A DNA stretch of 64,000 nucleotides from an uncultured Dehalococcoidia bacterium (GTDB lineage Bacteria > Chloroflexota > Dehalococcoidia > Lucifugimonadales > CAJWER01): contig OY282442.1 in assembly GCA_958296115.1 (NCBI GenBank), forward strand, positions 1,307,158-1,371,157. Direction: 5' to 3'. Made by a program: the position numbers and the translations under genes. Positions 1 through 8,049 of the stretch are shown here, in pieces. Position 1 is the first letter of the stretch, and every line of letters starts with the position of its first letter. Under the pieces are notes generated by a model. It was not told the DNA's origin, ran no database searches, and was given only the letters and a program-made list of their open reading frames with translations.

Positions 1-861
1 GAAGCCTATAGGGAATATGGCAACTCAGTAGAGAGTGGCTTCAGAGACGCTGCCAGCTTCCTGCACGAACAGAAGCTTATTGCGAGAAAGGACATACCAT
101 ATGCGCCGTTGACTGTCGGACTGGCCGCTACCTTTGCTATCCTCAGACGTGAAGGCCGAACTGTCTCAGTTACAGACAAAGACAAGATCAAGAAGTGGTT
201 CTGGTCTATGACTCTGGGCGAAATGTATGGGTCGCGTACCGATTCATTGCTTGCTCGCGATGTGCCAGAACTCGTCTATTGGATCAATGAGGATGGCCCA
301 AAGCCGCGCACTATGGGCGAAGCGATATTTCAACAGGACCGACTTCTGTCGCTTACGTCCCGCAGGTCTGCCGCATATAAGGGTATCCATGTGTTGCTCA
401 TGGGGCATAAGCACGGTGGCTGCAAAGATTTTATTACAGCCAAGGCCACGGACGCAATGAGGTTCTTCGATGATAGAATCGATATCCACCACATCTTCCC
501 ACAAGCTTGGTGCAAGAAGAATGGCATTCCATCTAAGAAATGTGATTCTATAGTCAACAAAACGCCGCTTTCTAAGAACACGAATCAAATTATCGGCGGT
601 GGTGCTCCTTCATCATATCTTAAGCGTATAGAACAGAAGGCGAAGTCGTCTTCCGAGGACCTTGATGGTATTATCGAGACCCACCTTATAGAGCCGGAAC
701 ATCTCCGCAATGATGATTTCGATGAGTTTTTTAACGCCCGCCTCGAGGAGCTTACCCAAGTCATAACTGATGCTATGGATAAGCTTGTTATCACGGAACA
801 TGGCACTAATGAAGAAGAAAGAGACGTTATAGAATCCGAAGAAGACGAAGAGAATACTTGA
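1..861 (+). CDS. GmrSD-type (DUF262/DUF1524) nuclease, C-terminal part
   Basis: The frame is open from the first base, so the N-terminal DUF262 (ParB/NTPase-like) half lies outside the window. The visible ~286 residues end in a DUF1524-like HNH region: DIHHIFPQAW followed about 25 residues later by NKTPLSKNTN, which supplies the His and Asn positions of that fold. Proteins of this family are modification-dependent (type IV) restriction enzymes that cut glucosylated or otherwise modified phage DNA, or components of other defence systems. The tail is very acidic (residues EEDEEN near the stop). The base composition is clearly lower in G+C than the rest of the window, and a restriction-modification pair follows, so this is probably a horizontally acquired defence gene. 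The exact substrate cannot be read from the sequence. Confidence 0.75.
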   Translation, partial: EAYREYGNSVESGFRDAASFLHEQKLIARKDIPYAPLTVGLAATFAILRREGRTVSVTDKDKIKKWFWSMTLGEMYGSRTDSLLARDVPELVYWINEDGPKPRTMGEAIFQQDRLLSLTSRRSAAYKGIHVLLMGHKHGGCKDFITAKATDAMRFFDDRIDIHHIFPQAWCKKNGIPSKKCDSIVNKTPLSKNTNQIIGGGAPSSYLKRIEQKAKSSSEDLDGIIETHLIEPEHLRNDDFDEFFNARLEELTQVITDAMDKLVITEHGTNEEERDVIESEEDEENT

Positions 862-910
862 CATATTCCGGCCACAAACGAATGGCAAAGCCGAAGATAT
901 TCGTCAGCTA

Positions 911-1016
911 TTACCCCCACAATCCCGTGCTGAAATACCGCTCCCCGATGTCGTTGATGATGGTAACCACTCGGCCCTTGCCGGCTTCCCTTGCCGCTAG
1001 GTACGCCCCCTGTACG
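911..1016 (-). repeat. Left direct repeat: duplicated 3' end of cysteine synthase gene
   Basis: This stretch matches 3181-3286, the last 35 codons of the cysteine synthase gene including its stop, at 102 of 106 positions with no gaps. All four differences (914, 923, 935, 998) fall in third codon positions and are synonymous. The two copies bracket the methyltransferase/nuclease pair. The pattern is what site-specific integration into a gene 3' end leaves behind; this copy would be the displaced end. No integrase is visible. Confidence 0.9.
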
Positions 1017-1133
1017 GACGAATCGTGTGATGGAAGGACACGCCCACGAGCCAAGAACCTCGAACGTCTAACTTCCCGCTGTAAGAAAAAGGCAGAGGGT
1101 AAGCTGACGCCGCGCTTTACATTGCCCGGTGTA

Positions 1134-2360
1134 TCAGGGTCTGTATCCACGCACTTCGAATTCGTAAAGCTCCTTCTTGGAGTTGCGCTTCCTTATGCGC
1201 GAAACTGTTACGTCTTGGAAACCCGCCGAAGAAAGCAAGTCGGCGTACCACTGCTCCGTAGGCGCTTCGATACCATAGAATGTAGAATTGCCAACTACAT
1301 ATGTGGCGCTTCCGCCACTTCTTATAACCCGATACGCCGAGCGCAAATGCTCCGACACGTCCGCAAAATACTTGTGAACGTACCTTGACAACAAAGCTCC
1401 GTTTGGCGCGCTCGCGCCGGCAATGCTGCTCAATGTGCGCCTGAATTCATCACCCAGGGGAACCTCGCTGGATGGATGCCAATTCGCCAACATACTCGTA
1501 GCCATGCCCCATGTGCCGCCGATTGCTCGCCAGTCCAATTCTCCCGCCTGCCTCGAATTGGTCAAATATCCAAGCCAATACATGTATGGCCGCAATTCAC
1601 GGATATAACTCATGCGATTGGCGTAAGGAGGCGAAGTATAGAGGATATCAATTGACCGATCCGATACTGACCTCATAGTCCGAGAGTCATCAAGTGACAC
1701 AGCCACTGTTCCAAGCAGCTCCGCTTGAGATGTCTTTGCTACGTATGACACTTCCCTATTGAATGCATCAAGTACATCATCGACTCTATCATCGAAAAAT
1801 CTGGGCTGTCTCTCATCCTGGGAGCTAAAAGACATGGACTGGTGGTTGAATGCAGCGTTGCTTTGGCTGATCATGACTCGACAGAACGCTATGTTGACCA
1901 GATCGTCAATCACTGAACCGTCAGCAGTCTTATTGATAGCGAACCTCAAGGCGGCAACTACGCTGAGAATATCCTCCTCCCACCAGCGAGTAATACGATG
2001 CATTGGCGGAATAGGAGCAACGCAGTCAGGATTTTCTCTCACAAGCTGAATCGCATATCTGGCTCGCTCAACCATGAGATCCACCTGATCCGGATCATAT
2101 CTCCTGGTTTTAGCGTTGGCGAACCAAATCAAGAAGGGGTTTATATCCAAGAGAAGGGCATCCAGCCCATCCTCTGCCGCAGCGAGCCCCGTGGTGCCTG
2201 TGCCTGCGAACGGATCGAGCACACGCTGTCCTGGCTCGACCAGAGCCAAGGCGCGTTTGACCAACTGGTACGAGTATGCTGGAGTGAGGCGAAGCCAGTC
2301 GTGACGCCCAGCGCCAACATTGCCCTTGAAAGTAAGGTAGGCGTTTTGACGATTGTTCAT
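1134..2360 (-). CDS. DNA methyltransferase (N4-cytosine/N6-adenine class)
   Basis: A 408-residue SAM-dependent DNA methyltransferase. The SAM-binding motif I, DPFAGTGTTGLAA, lies near residues 45-57, and the catalytic motif IV, TSPPY, near residue 240. SPPY is typical of amino-methyltransferases acting on N4 of cytosine or N6 of adenine. Between them is a variable stretch that probably holds target recognition. The start ATG overlaps the stop of the upstream gene (ATGA, 2357-2360), so the two are translationally coupled, as expected for a modification enzyme paired with its restriction enzyme. Codon use is more A/T-rich than in the neighbouring cysteine synthase, which supports acquisition by transfer. 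The recognition sequence cannot be inferred. Confidence 0.88.
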   Translation of the reverse strand: MNNRQNAYLTFKGNVGAGRHDWLRLTPAYSYQLVKRALALVEPGQRVLDPFAGTGTTGLAAAEDGLDALLLDINPFLIWFANAKTRRYDPDQVDLMVERARYAIQLVRENPDCVAPIPPMHRITRWWEEDILSVVAALRFAINKTADGSVIDDLVNIAFCRVMISQSNAAFNHQSMSFSSQDERQPRFFDDRVDDVLDAFNREVSYVAKTSQAELLGTVAVSLDDSRTMRSVSDRSIDILYTSPPYANRMSYIRELRPYMYWLGYLTNSRQAGELDWRAIGGTWGMATSMLANWHPSSEVPLGDEFRRTLSSIAGASAPNGALLSRYVHKYFADVSEHLRSAYRVIRSGGSATYVVGNSTFYGIEAPTEQWYADLLSSAGFQDVTVSRIRKRNSKKELYEFEVRGYRP

Positions 2361-3162
2361 GTCGCATCCAACAAGTAATCGATGGCTCTCTTGATCTCAT
2401 CAGCCAATGTTGCCGAGTTGCGCTCAAAGAACCCTGCTAGGTCATAAGCAAGCACGTCCCGACAGAAAGCATACGTTGAACTACAGGAATCTTCGGTTCC
2501 GAGCGTCCCGGTAAGTACACCCCATTTTGCGCCTTGATAACGTATCATCAAGTCGGTGTCTAACTGCTCGGACATTATCATCAGAACCGGCAGGTATCTC
2601 TGGGTATAAGCATTTGCCGCATTCGCAAGATCGGCATTCTGTCTCTTACTGTCCTTACTCTTGTACCCTTGCCTCACTTCAAAGACAGCGCCCGTGATTT
2701 CGATATGTACATCCAGGGACTGCTTGAATCTCCATAGCCAGTCCGAAACCCTGTCTTTGCACGCCTCATCTTCGATATGCGCGATGTCCACGCGTCCATC
2801 CAATCTAAGCTTACGGACCCCGCCGCCTTCTCTGGGCACGTCATACTCCCAGGAAGCCTGGCCTTCAGTGAGCCCGAACTGATCCCGTATCACTGTGCGA
2901 AATAGACGTTCGCAGCCGATTCCCAATTGCCTATATATCGACGTGATACCCCCCGCAGCCTTATGGGCCGTGTAAATGGACGGCGAATTCAACCCGAACC
3001 ACGAGTAGAAGGGGTCGTCACCATATCTGTCCAGGAACGCCGCAAGATCCAAGCCAGCTCTCCCAAGCCCGAACTTTGGCCGGTAGCTATGGCGACTTGA
3101 ATCGCCTCGACTATCAAGTTCAGGTAATGTTCGTCCCTCTCTTCGTAGCTGTTCGCACTCAC
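2357..3162 (-). CDS. Probable restriction endonuclease partner, likely frameshifted near its 5' end
   Basis: The upstream partner of the methyltransferase. From about residue 27 onward it reads as one ~240-residue domain, with FEVRQGYKSKDSKRQNAD as the most conserved-looking block; the Glu-x-Arg...Lys-x-Lys arrangement fits a PD-(D/E)xK-type active site. A GTG at 3162 opens a convincing N-terminus (SYEERDEHYLNLIVEAIQVA) in a different frame from the rest. The frames join if one base is restored near 3086 (…AIA|YRPKFGLG…). The gene is therefore either inactivated or affected by a sequencing error. The GTG is 18 bp past the cysteine synthase stop, so both may be cotranscribed. The nuclease role rests on gene pairing and the motif; the enzyme family is not named with certainty. 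Confidence 0.6.
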
Positions 3163-3180
3163 CTTGCGCGTCCCCGGGGC

Positions 3181-3286
3181 TTATCCCCACAACCCCGTGC
3201 TGAAGTACCGCTCCCCGATGTCGTTGATGATGGTAACCACTCGGCCCTTGCCGGCTTCCCTTGCCGCCAGGTACGCCCCCTGTACG
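3181..3286 (-). repeat. Right direct repeat at the cysteine synthase 3' end
   Basis: The second copy of the 106-bp direct repeat, here forming the functional end of the cysteine synthase gene (residues from VQGAYLAAREAG to the stop). Together with 911-1016 it marks the edges of a segment with a period of 2,270 bp. Confidence 0.9.
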
Positions 3287-4101
3287 TAGGCGCCCGAAGA
3301 CTGCCCCGCGAATATCCCCCGCGACGCCAGCGTCCGCGACATCCTGTAACCGTCCTCCACCTCGATTCGAATCATCCGGTCCACCACGTCCTCGTCGAAC
3401 GTGTCCGGCACGATGTGTCCCTGTCCGAGGGGCTTGAGTCCCTCGACCCCCGGCCATTCGTCGAAGTTGATGCCCACTACCTCGATGTTCGGGTCGCGCT
3501 CCTTGAGCCTGCGCCCCACTCCGCTGATTGTCCCCCCCGTCCCGACGCCCGCCACGAAGTGGGTGATGCCCTCGACCTGTTCGAGTATCTCCTCCGCCGT
3601 CGTCTCGTAGTGCGCCTGCGGGTTGTTCGCGTTCGAGTACTGGTCGCAGTAGAAGTACCTGTCCGGCTCCGCCTCGTACCGCCGCTTCACCTCGTGGATG
3701 GTCTCGTCGTAGCCCATCATCGGGTCGGTGAAGACCATCTCCGCGCCGTGCGCCCTGAGACGCTTCTTGCGCTCCTCGCTGGCGTTCTCGGGCATCACCA
3801 GCTCGACCCTGTACCCAAGAACCGCGCCTATCATGGCGTAGGCGATGCCCGCGTTGCCCGACGTCGCGTCCAGTATCACCTTGTCCCTGGTGAGCCTGCC
3901 GGACAGCGCGGCGTCCACGAGCATCCGCAGCACGGGCCGGTCCTTGATGGACCCCCCAGGGTTGAGCTGCTCGCACTTCGCGTGGATCTCCGCGCCGCCC
4001 ATGTCCAGCGGCAAATCTAGCTTTACCGTCGGCGTGCCGCCGATGGCGGACAGCGGCGGATACTTGGCTATGAAGTCCAGATGTTCTCGTGGCATAGGCA
4101 T
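3181..4101 (-). CDS. Cysteine synthase family (CysK/CysM-like) PLP enzyme
   Basis: A fold-type II PLP enzyme of about 306 residues that makes cysteine from an activated serine (O-acetyl- or O-phosphoserine) and a sulfide donor. Visible are the PLP-lysine motif NPGGSIKDR, the substrate loop TSGNAG, and the phosphate-binding GVGTGGT. The stretch YSNANNPQAHYETT resembles CysM-type members, so the sulfur donor could be a carrier protein rather than free sulfide. ATG 4101 is chosen; TTG 4116 and GTG 4113 lie in frame just upstream, and none has a strong ribosome binding site. The last 106 bp are duplicated at 911-1016 and the restriction-modification pair begins directly after the stop, so this gene's 3' end is an apparent integration site. 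Confidence 0.9.
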   Translation of the reverse strand: MPMPREHLDFIAKYPPLSAIGGTPTVKLDLPLDMGGAEIHAKCEQLNPGGSIKDRPVLRMLVDAALSGRLTRDKVILDATSGNAGIAYAMIGAVLGYRVELVMPENASEERKKRLRAHGAEMVFTDPMMGYDETIHEVKRRYEAEPDRYFYCDQYSNANNPQAHYETTAEEILEQVEGITHFVAGVGTGGTISGVGRRLKERDPNIEVVGINFDEWPGVEGLKPLGQGHIVPDTFDEDVVDRMIRIEVEDGYRMSRTLASRGIFAGQSSGAYVQGAYLAAREAGKGRVVTIINDIGERYFSTGLWG

Positions 4102-4181
4102 GACTGATTCCACCAATGAGGAAGCGCGGTCGGACGCTCCTCCATTATCCCACTACCCGCCGCCCGCTTTCCACTACCCCG

Positions 4182-5189
4182 CTATCTCGTCCTGGGGTTC
4201 AGCACGTCGTTGAGGGCGTCGCCGAGCAGATTCCACGCAAGTATGAGCAGCCAAGCCGCGATGCCGGGCGTCAGAAGCATCCACGGCTCCTCCCGGATTA
4301 CGCTGATGTGCCCGCCCTCCAGCAGCATCGTGCCCAGGCTCGGACGCGGCGGCTGTATCCCCAAGCCGAGCCAGCTCAAAATTATCTCCGTCCCCACGTA
4401 TGCGCCCATCCCGATGCTCACCGTGATGACTATCGGCGCAATGGCGTTGGGCAGCAGATGCCTGGACAGTATCCGCGCGGTGGATGCCCCGTTCGCCCTC
4501 GCCGCCTCTATGTACTGCGTCTCCTTCAGGTAGAGTATCTGGCCCCGCACCAGCCGCGCCATCCCTATCCACCCGAACCCAACCAGCGCGATGGAGACGA
4601 CGAAGTAATCCACTATCCCAATCCGCACCAAGCCGTCCAGCAGGTCGAACCTGTCCTCCAGCGCTCTCGCCCAATCCAGTATCCGCGGGCGGAGCGTGGC
4701 CGCGATGATGATGACCAAGAATATGTCCGGGAACGATGCGAAGACCTCCCCGATACGCATGATGAAGCCGTCCACCCTCTTGCCGTAGTAGCCGGCGACC
4801 AGCCCCAGGCTCACGCCTATCATGATGCCGCCGGTCAGCATCGCCACCAGCGTCAGGATGACCGTGTTCTGGATTCCCCACAGAACCCTCGTGAAGAGGT
4901 CGCGGCCGGCTCTGTCCGTGCCCGCGAAGTGGGATTCCGTCCAGAATCCGCCGATGCCCTGGTCCAGGACGTAACTCGGCGGCTTCCTGATTACCGTGTA
5001 GTCCTGCGCCGTGTAGTCGTATGGCGCAATCCAAGCCGCGAATATCCCCGCCGAGTAGATGACCGCCAGCGAAACCATGCATACGACGGCGATCTTCTTC
5101 CGCGCCAGCCGCGCCAGGGCCCGCGCCAAGTGGCCCCGGCTCCGCTGGGTCTGCCGGTCCACCTCTGCTTCGAGCTCGCGGACTCCCAT
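4182..5189 (-). CDS. ABC transporter permease, DppC/OppC type
   Basis: A 335-residue inner-membrane permease of the peptide/nickel (DppBC) transporter family. A cytoplasmic N-terminus leads to a first membrane helix near residues 33-53, followed by a large extracellular loop and the permease core; the family signature region that contacts the ATPase is at ARANGASTARILSRHLLPNAIAPI. It starts 11 bp after the DppB-type gene and the two belong to one operon with the binding protein further upstream. No ATPase (DppD/DppF) gene lies nearby, so the ATP-binding subunits must be encoded elsewhere. The substrate is not predictable: members import di- and oligopeptides, nickel or other small solutes. 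Confidence 0.9.
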   Translation of the reverse strand: MGVRELEAEVDRQTQRSRGHLARALARLARKKIAVVCMVSLAVIYSAGIFAAWIAPYDYTAQDYTVIRKPPSYVLDQGIGGFWTESHFAGTDRAGRDLFTRVLWGIQNTVILTLVAMLTGGIMIGVSLGLVAGYYGKRVDGFIMRIGEVFASFPDIFLVIIIAATLRPRILDWARALEDRFDLLDGLVRIGIVDYFVVSIALVGFGWIGMARLVRGQILYLKETQYIEAARANGASTARILSRHLLPNAIAPIVITVSIGMGAYVGTEIILSWLGLGIQPPRPSLGTMLLEGGHISVIREEPWMLLTPGIAAWLLILAWNLLGDALNDVLNPRTR

Positions 5190-5199
5190 CGGCGCCCGC

Positions 5200-6129
5200 C
5201 TACTGGTACCGGATCCGCGGGTCTATGAAAGCGTACGCCACGTCCGCCAGCAGGTTCGCCAGCACGAACGCCCCCGCCCCAATCAGCGTAATAGCCATGA
5301 TAACCGGGTAGTCTCTATCGAACACCGATTCCACTGCGAACCGGCCTATGCCAGGTATGCCCAGGATGGTCTCCGTGATGAAGGCGCCGCTGATGAGGCC
5401 CGCCAGAGAGAACGCCAGTATCGTAACTATCGGGATGAGCGCGTTGCGGAAGACGTGGCGGGAGTTCACCGTCATCTGGCCGATGCCCTTGGAATGCGCC
5501 GTGCGGATGAAGTCCTGCCCCAGCACGTCCAGCGTGCTCGCCCGCATCAGCCGCGTCAGCCCCGCTATCCCAGGCACGCCCATCGTGATGGCGGGCACCA
5601 GTATCCTGGGGTCGAACAGGCCGCCCCAGCCGGAGCATGGGACCCAGTGCAATTTGAGGCAGAACGTCCACAGCAGCGCTGGCACGCTGACCATGACCGG
5701 CACGGACATCAGCACCAGGGCAACGGTGACAGAGGCCGGGTCCTCCCATCTGCCTTGCCTGTGAGCTATGAAGAAGCCCAGCGGCAGCCCGACCCCCAAG
5801 CTGATGACCATCGCGGCAATGGCAAGCTGGGCCGAGACCCACATCTTGCGGATGACCAGGTCGCGCACAGGCTGGCCGCGGTACCTGAAGCTCTCCCCAA
5901 AGTCGCCCTGGGCGAAGTTCCAGATGTAGTCGCCGTACTGTGCCAGGAATGGGCGGTCAAGTCCGAGCTCGTGGCGGATGCGCTGCGCGGTCTGCTCGTC
6001 GTAGCGGTTCCCAAGCATCACCCGCACGGGGTCGCCCGGCCCGAACCGGCCCAGCGAGAACGTTATGAACGAGGCCGCCAGGAGCAGCAACGGCAGCCAC
6101 AGAAGACGCTTTACGATATAGACCCACAT
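5200..6129 (-). CDS. ABC transporter permease, DppB/OppB type
   Basis: A 309-residue membrane permease that pairs with the DppC-type subunit. The N-terminal helix (residues about 9-29) precedes the conserved periplasmic segment containing GDPVRVMLGNRYDEQTAQR, then five further helices. The coupling-helix region reads HSKGIGQMTVNSRHVFRNALIPI. It lies 126 bp downstream of the binding-protein gene; the gap contains a strong hairpin that may reduce transcription into the permeases. Confidence 0.9.
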   Translation of the reverse strand: MWVYIVKRLLWLPLLLLAASFITFSLGRFGPGDPVRVMLGNRYDEQTAQRIRHELGLDRPFLAQYGDYIWNFAQGDFGESFRYRGQPVRDLVIRKMWVSAQLAIAAMVISLGVGLPLGFFIAHRQGRWEDPASVTVALVLMSVPVMVSVPALLWTFCLKLHWVPCSGWGGLFDPRILVPAITMGVPGIAGLTRLMRASTLDVLGQDFIRTAHSKGIGQMTVNSRHVFRNALIPIVTILAFSLAGLISGAFITETILGIPGIGRFAVESVFDRDYPVIMAITLIGAGAFVLANLLADVAYAFIDPRIRYQ

Positions 6130-6190
6130 CGCCCCAGTCTGTCCTCCGCCGACTACCCAACCATATCACGCCGCGCCCTCACCGCGCAGT

Positions 6191-6240
6191 CCTTGGGCTG
6201 GAGCGTCCACCCGGGTCGCAGGCGGCGCTCCAGCCCAAGG
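6191..6240. promoter_or_regulatory. Perfect 15-bp inverted repeat between binding-protein and permease genes
   Basis: Arms 6191-6205 (CCTTGGGCTGGAGCG) and 6226-6240 are perfect inverted complements around a 20-nt loop. The position, just after the binding-protein stop and before dppB, matches the mRNA-stabilising or attenuating hairpins that make binding protein more abundant than permease in other ABC operons. No U-tract follows on the transcribed strand, so full termination is unlikely. Confidence 0.75.
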
Positions 6241-6254
6241 ATATGGCAGGGCCC

Positions 6255-8000
6255 CTAGCCCTCGATGGTTATCCGCTTGAGCTTCGGCACTATCATCGGC
6301 GTCATCTCGTAGCCCTCCACGTAGGACTTCACCAGCGTGTAGCGGTCGCCCGTGAACCACATGGGCACCCATGGGGCCTCGTCGACTATCATCTGCTCCG
6401 CCTGGTGATAGAGGTCTATCCGCCTGACGATGTCCGGCTCCGTCCTAGCCTCCTCAAGCACGGCGTCTATCTCCGCGTTCCTGAAGTCCCCGTGATTGAT
6501 GCTGCTCTCGCTGTGGAAGAGGATGTCCAGGAAGTCCTGCGGGTCCGGGTAATCCGCTTCCCAGCCAATCCCAGCGTAAGCCTGGAACTTCTTCTCGTCG
6601 AGGTCCTCCAGGTAGGTGGCCCACTCCACCTGCTGTATCTCCACCTCCACGCCCAGCTCCTGCTTCCACATCTCCAGCACGACCTCCAGGTCCAGCCCGA
6701 TGGTTCCCCCCGTGCCGGGCACGGTGATGACGATTCGGGGCCTGGTCTCTGGGTCTGCGTACTTGGATTCGGAGAGGAGCTGCCTCGCCCGTTCGGGGTC
6801 ATGGCGCAGCCCGTCTATCTCGTTCGTGTAGCCAGGAAAGCCCGGCGGCAGGATGCTGTAGGCCGGCTGCACGAGCTCGGACAGCACCTCGGTCGCTATC
6901 AGCTCCTTGTCTATGGCGTGATTGAGCGCCTGGCGGAACTTCGTGTCGTCGAAGGGCGCCATGCCCGCGTTGAAGCCGATGTAGGAGACGCTGAATCCGG
7001 GCGGGGAGACCTTGACCTCCTTGTTCAGAGGCTCGTTGGGGTCCAGCACCCGCTCCAAGTCGTACAGTCCGACCCCCGTTATCTCGATCTCGTCGTTCTC
7101 GTACATCGCCATCGCCTGGCCGCCCGCGAGGTTCATCACCACAGTCTCCACCCCGGCGGGCTCGCGGTAATACTCCTCGTTGCGCTCCAGGACGATCCGC
7201 TCCGCTATGCGGTACTCCGACAGCTTGAACGGCCCTGTGCCTATCGGGTTGTCGATCCACCAGCTCCGTCCGCCGCCCTCCACCACCTCGCGGTCCAGGA
7301 CGTAGGCGGTGGGGTAGGTCAGCTTCGCTAGGAAGTACGCCTTGGCTGCGTCCGTGGTTATCTGGAGCGTATGGGCGTCAATGACCTTGATGCCCGAGAT
7401 CTCCGACGCCTTGCCGTCTATGTACTCCTGCGCGCCGATTATGTCGTTCAAGTAGGTGTCCGCCACCGGCGAAGCGGTCTCCGGAGCCGCGGCCCGCTCT
7501 AGGGACCACTTGAAGTCCTCGGCCGTCACCGGCTTGCCGTTGTGGAACTGAGCGTCGGGGCGCAGCTTGAAGGTATAGACCGTGCCGTCCTCGATTGTCC
7601 AGCTCTCGGCGATGTCCGGCACGAGCTTGAGGTCCGTGTCCAGCGCCACCAGCCCGCTGAACACCTCGACCACCACGCCTGCCGAAGTGGTGTCCCCAGT
7701 CAGGTGAGGGTCCAGGGTTGGCGGGTCCGACCACAGCCGCCTGAACGTGCCCGTCGGCAGCGGCTCGGTCAGCTCGCTGGGCTGCTGCTCCAGCGCGACT
7801 ATCGGCGTCGCCGCGGTCCCCGGCTGCCCCGGCGTCTGCGCCTGTTCCGGCTCGGCGGTCGCCCCCGGATCGGCGGGCGCAGCCATACTCGCGGACGGCG
7901 GCGTCTGCGTAGGCTCTTCATCCGCGGACTGGCTCGTGCCGCCGCACGCTATGGCAGCCAGCGTCATTAGGGTTATCAGGGTTATAACGAGCTTCTTCAT
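6255..8000 (-). CDS. ABC transporter substrate-binding lipoprotein, family 5
   Basis: A 581-residue extracytoplasmic binding protein. A type II signal peptide ends in LAAIAC, with Cys19 as the lipidation site; a Thr/Pro/Gln/Ala-rich linker to about residue 80 tethers the domain to the membrane. The SBP_bac_5 (DppA/OppA) fold follows, with typical pieces such as FKLRPDAQFHNGKPVTAEDF and FRQALNHAIDKE. It is the first gene of the transporter set; the permeases follow after a hairpin. prfB ends only 50 bp upstream on the same strand, so readthrough from prfB is possible. The substrate is unknown. Confidence 0.92.
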   Translation of the reverse strand: MKKLVITLITLMTLAAIACGGTSQSADEEPTQTPPSASMAAPADPGATAEPEQAQTPGQPGTAATPIVALEQQPSELTEPLPTGTFRRLWSDPPTLDPHLTGDTTSAGVVVEVFSGLVALDTDLKLVPDIAESWTIEDGTVYTFKLRPDAQFHNGKPVTAEDFKWSLERAAAPETASPVADTYLNDIIGAQEYIDGKASEISGIKVIDAHTLQITTDAAKAYFLAKLTYPTAYVLDREVVEGGGRSWWIDNPIGTGPFKLSEYRIAERIVLERNEEYYREPAGVETVVMNLAGGQAMAMYENDEIEITGVGLYDLERVLDPNEPLNKEVKVSPPGFSVSYIGFNAGMAPFDDTKFRQALNHAIDKELIATEVLSELVQPAYSILPPGFPGYTNEIDGLRHDPERARQLLSESKYADPETRPRIVITVPGTGGTIGLDLEVVLEMWKQELGVEVEIQQVEWATYLEDLDEKKFQAYAGIGWEADYPDPQDFLDILFHSESSINHGDFRNAEIDAVLEEARTEPDIVRRIDLYHQAEQMIVDEAPWVPMWFTGDRYTLVKSYVEGYEMTPMIVPKLKRITIEG

Positions 8001-8049
8001 CGGTATGCTCCTGCCGCTATAGAGTCTGTGTCGTCAAATGGCGAATCCA

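Noticed and set aside
858..1388. Plus-strand open frame of 176 codons
   Set aside because: It spans the left direct repeat and the antisense of the methyltransferase 3' end; the composition is that of a chance frame.
3163..3976. Long minus-strand frame upstream of the restriction nuclease, open through the cysteine synthase region
   Set aside because: It is the out-of-frame shadow of cysteine synthase (Gly/Arg-rich), so the nuclease gene should not be extended into it.
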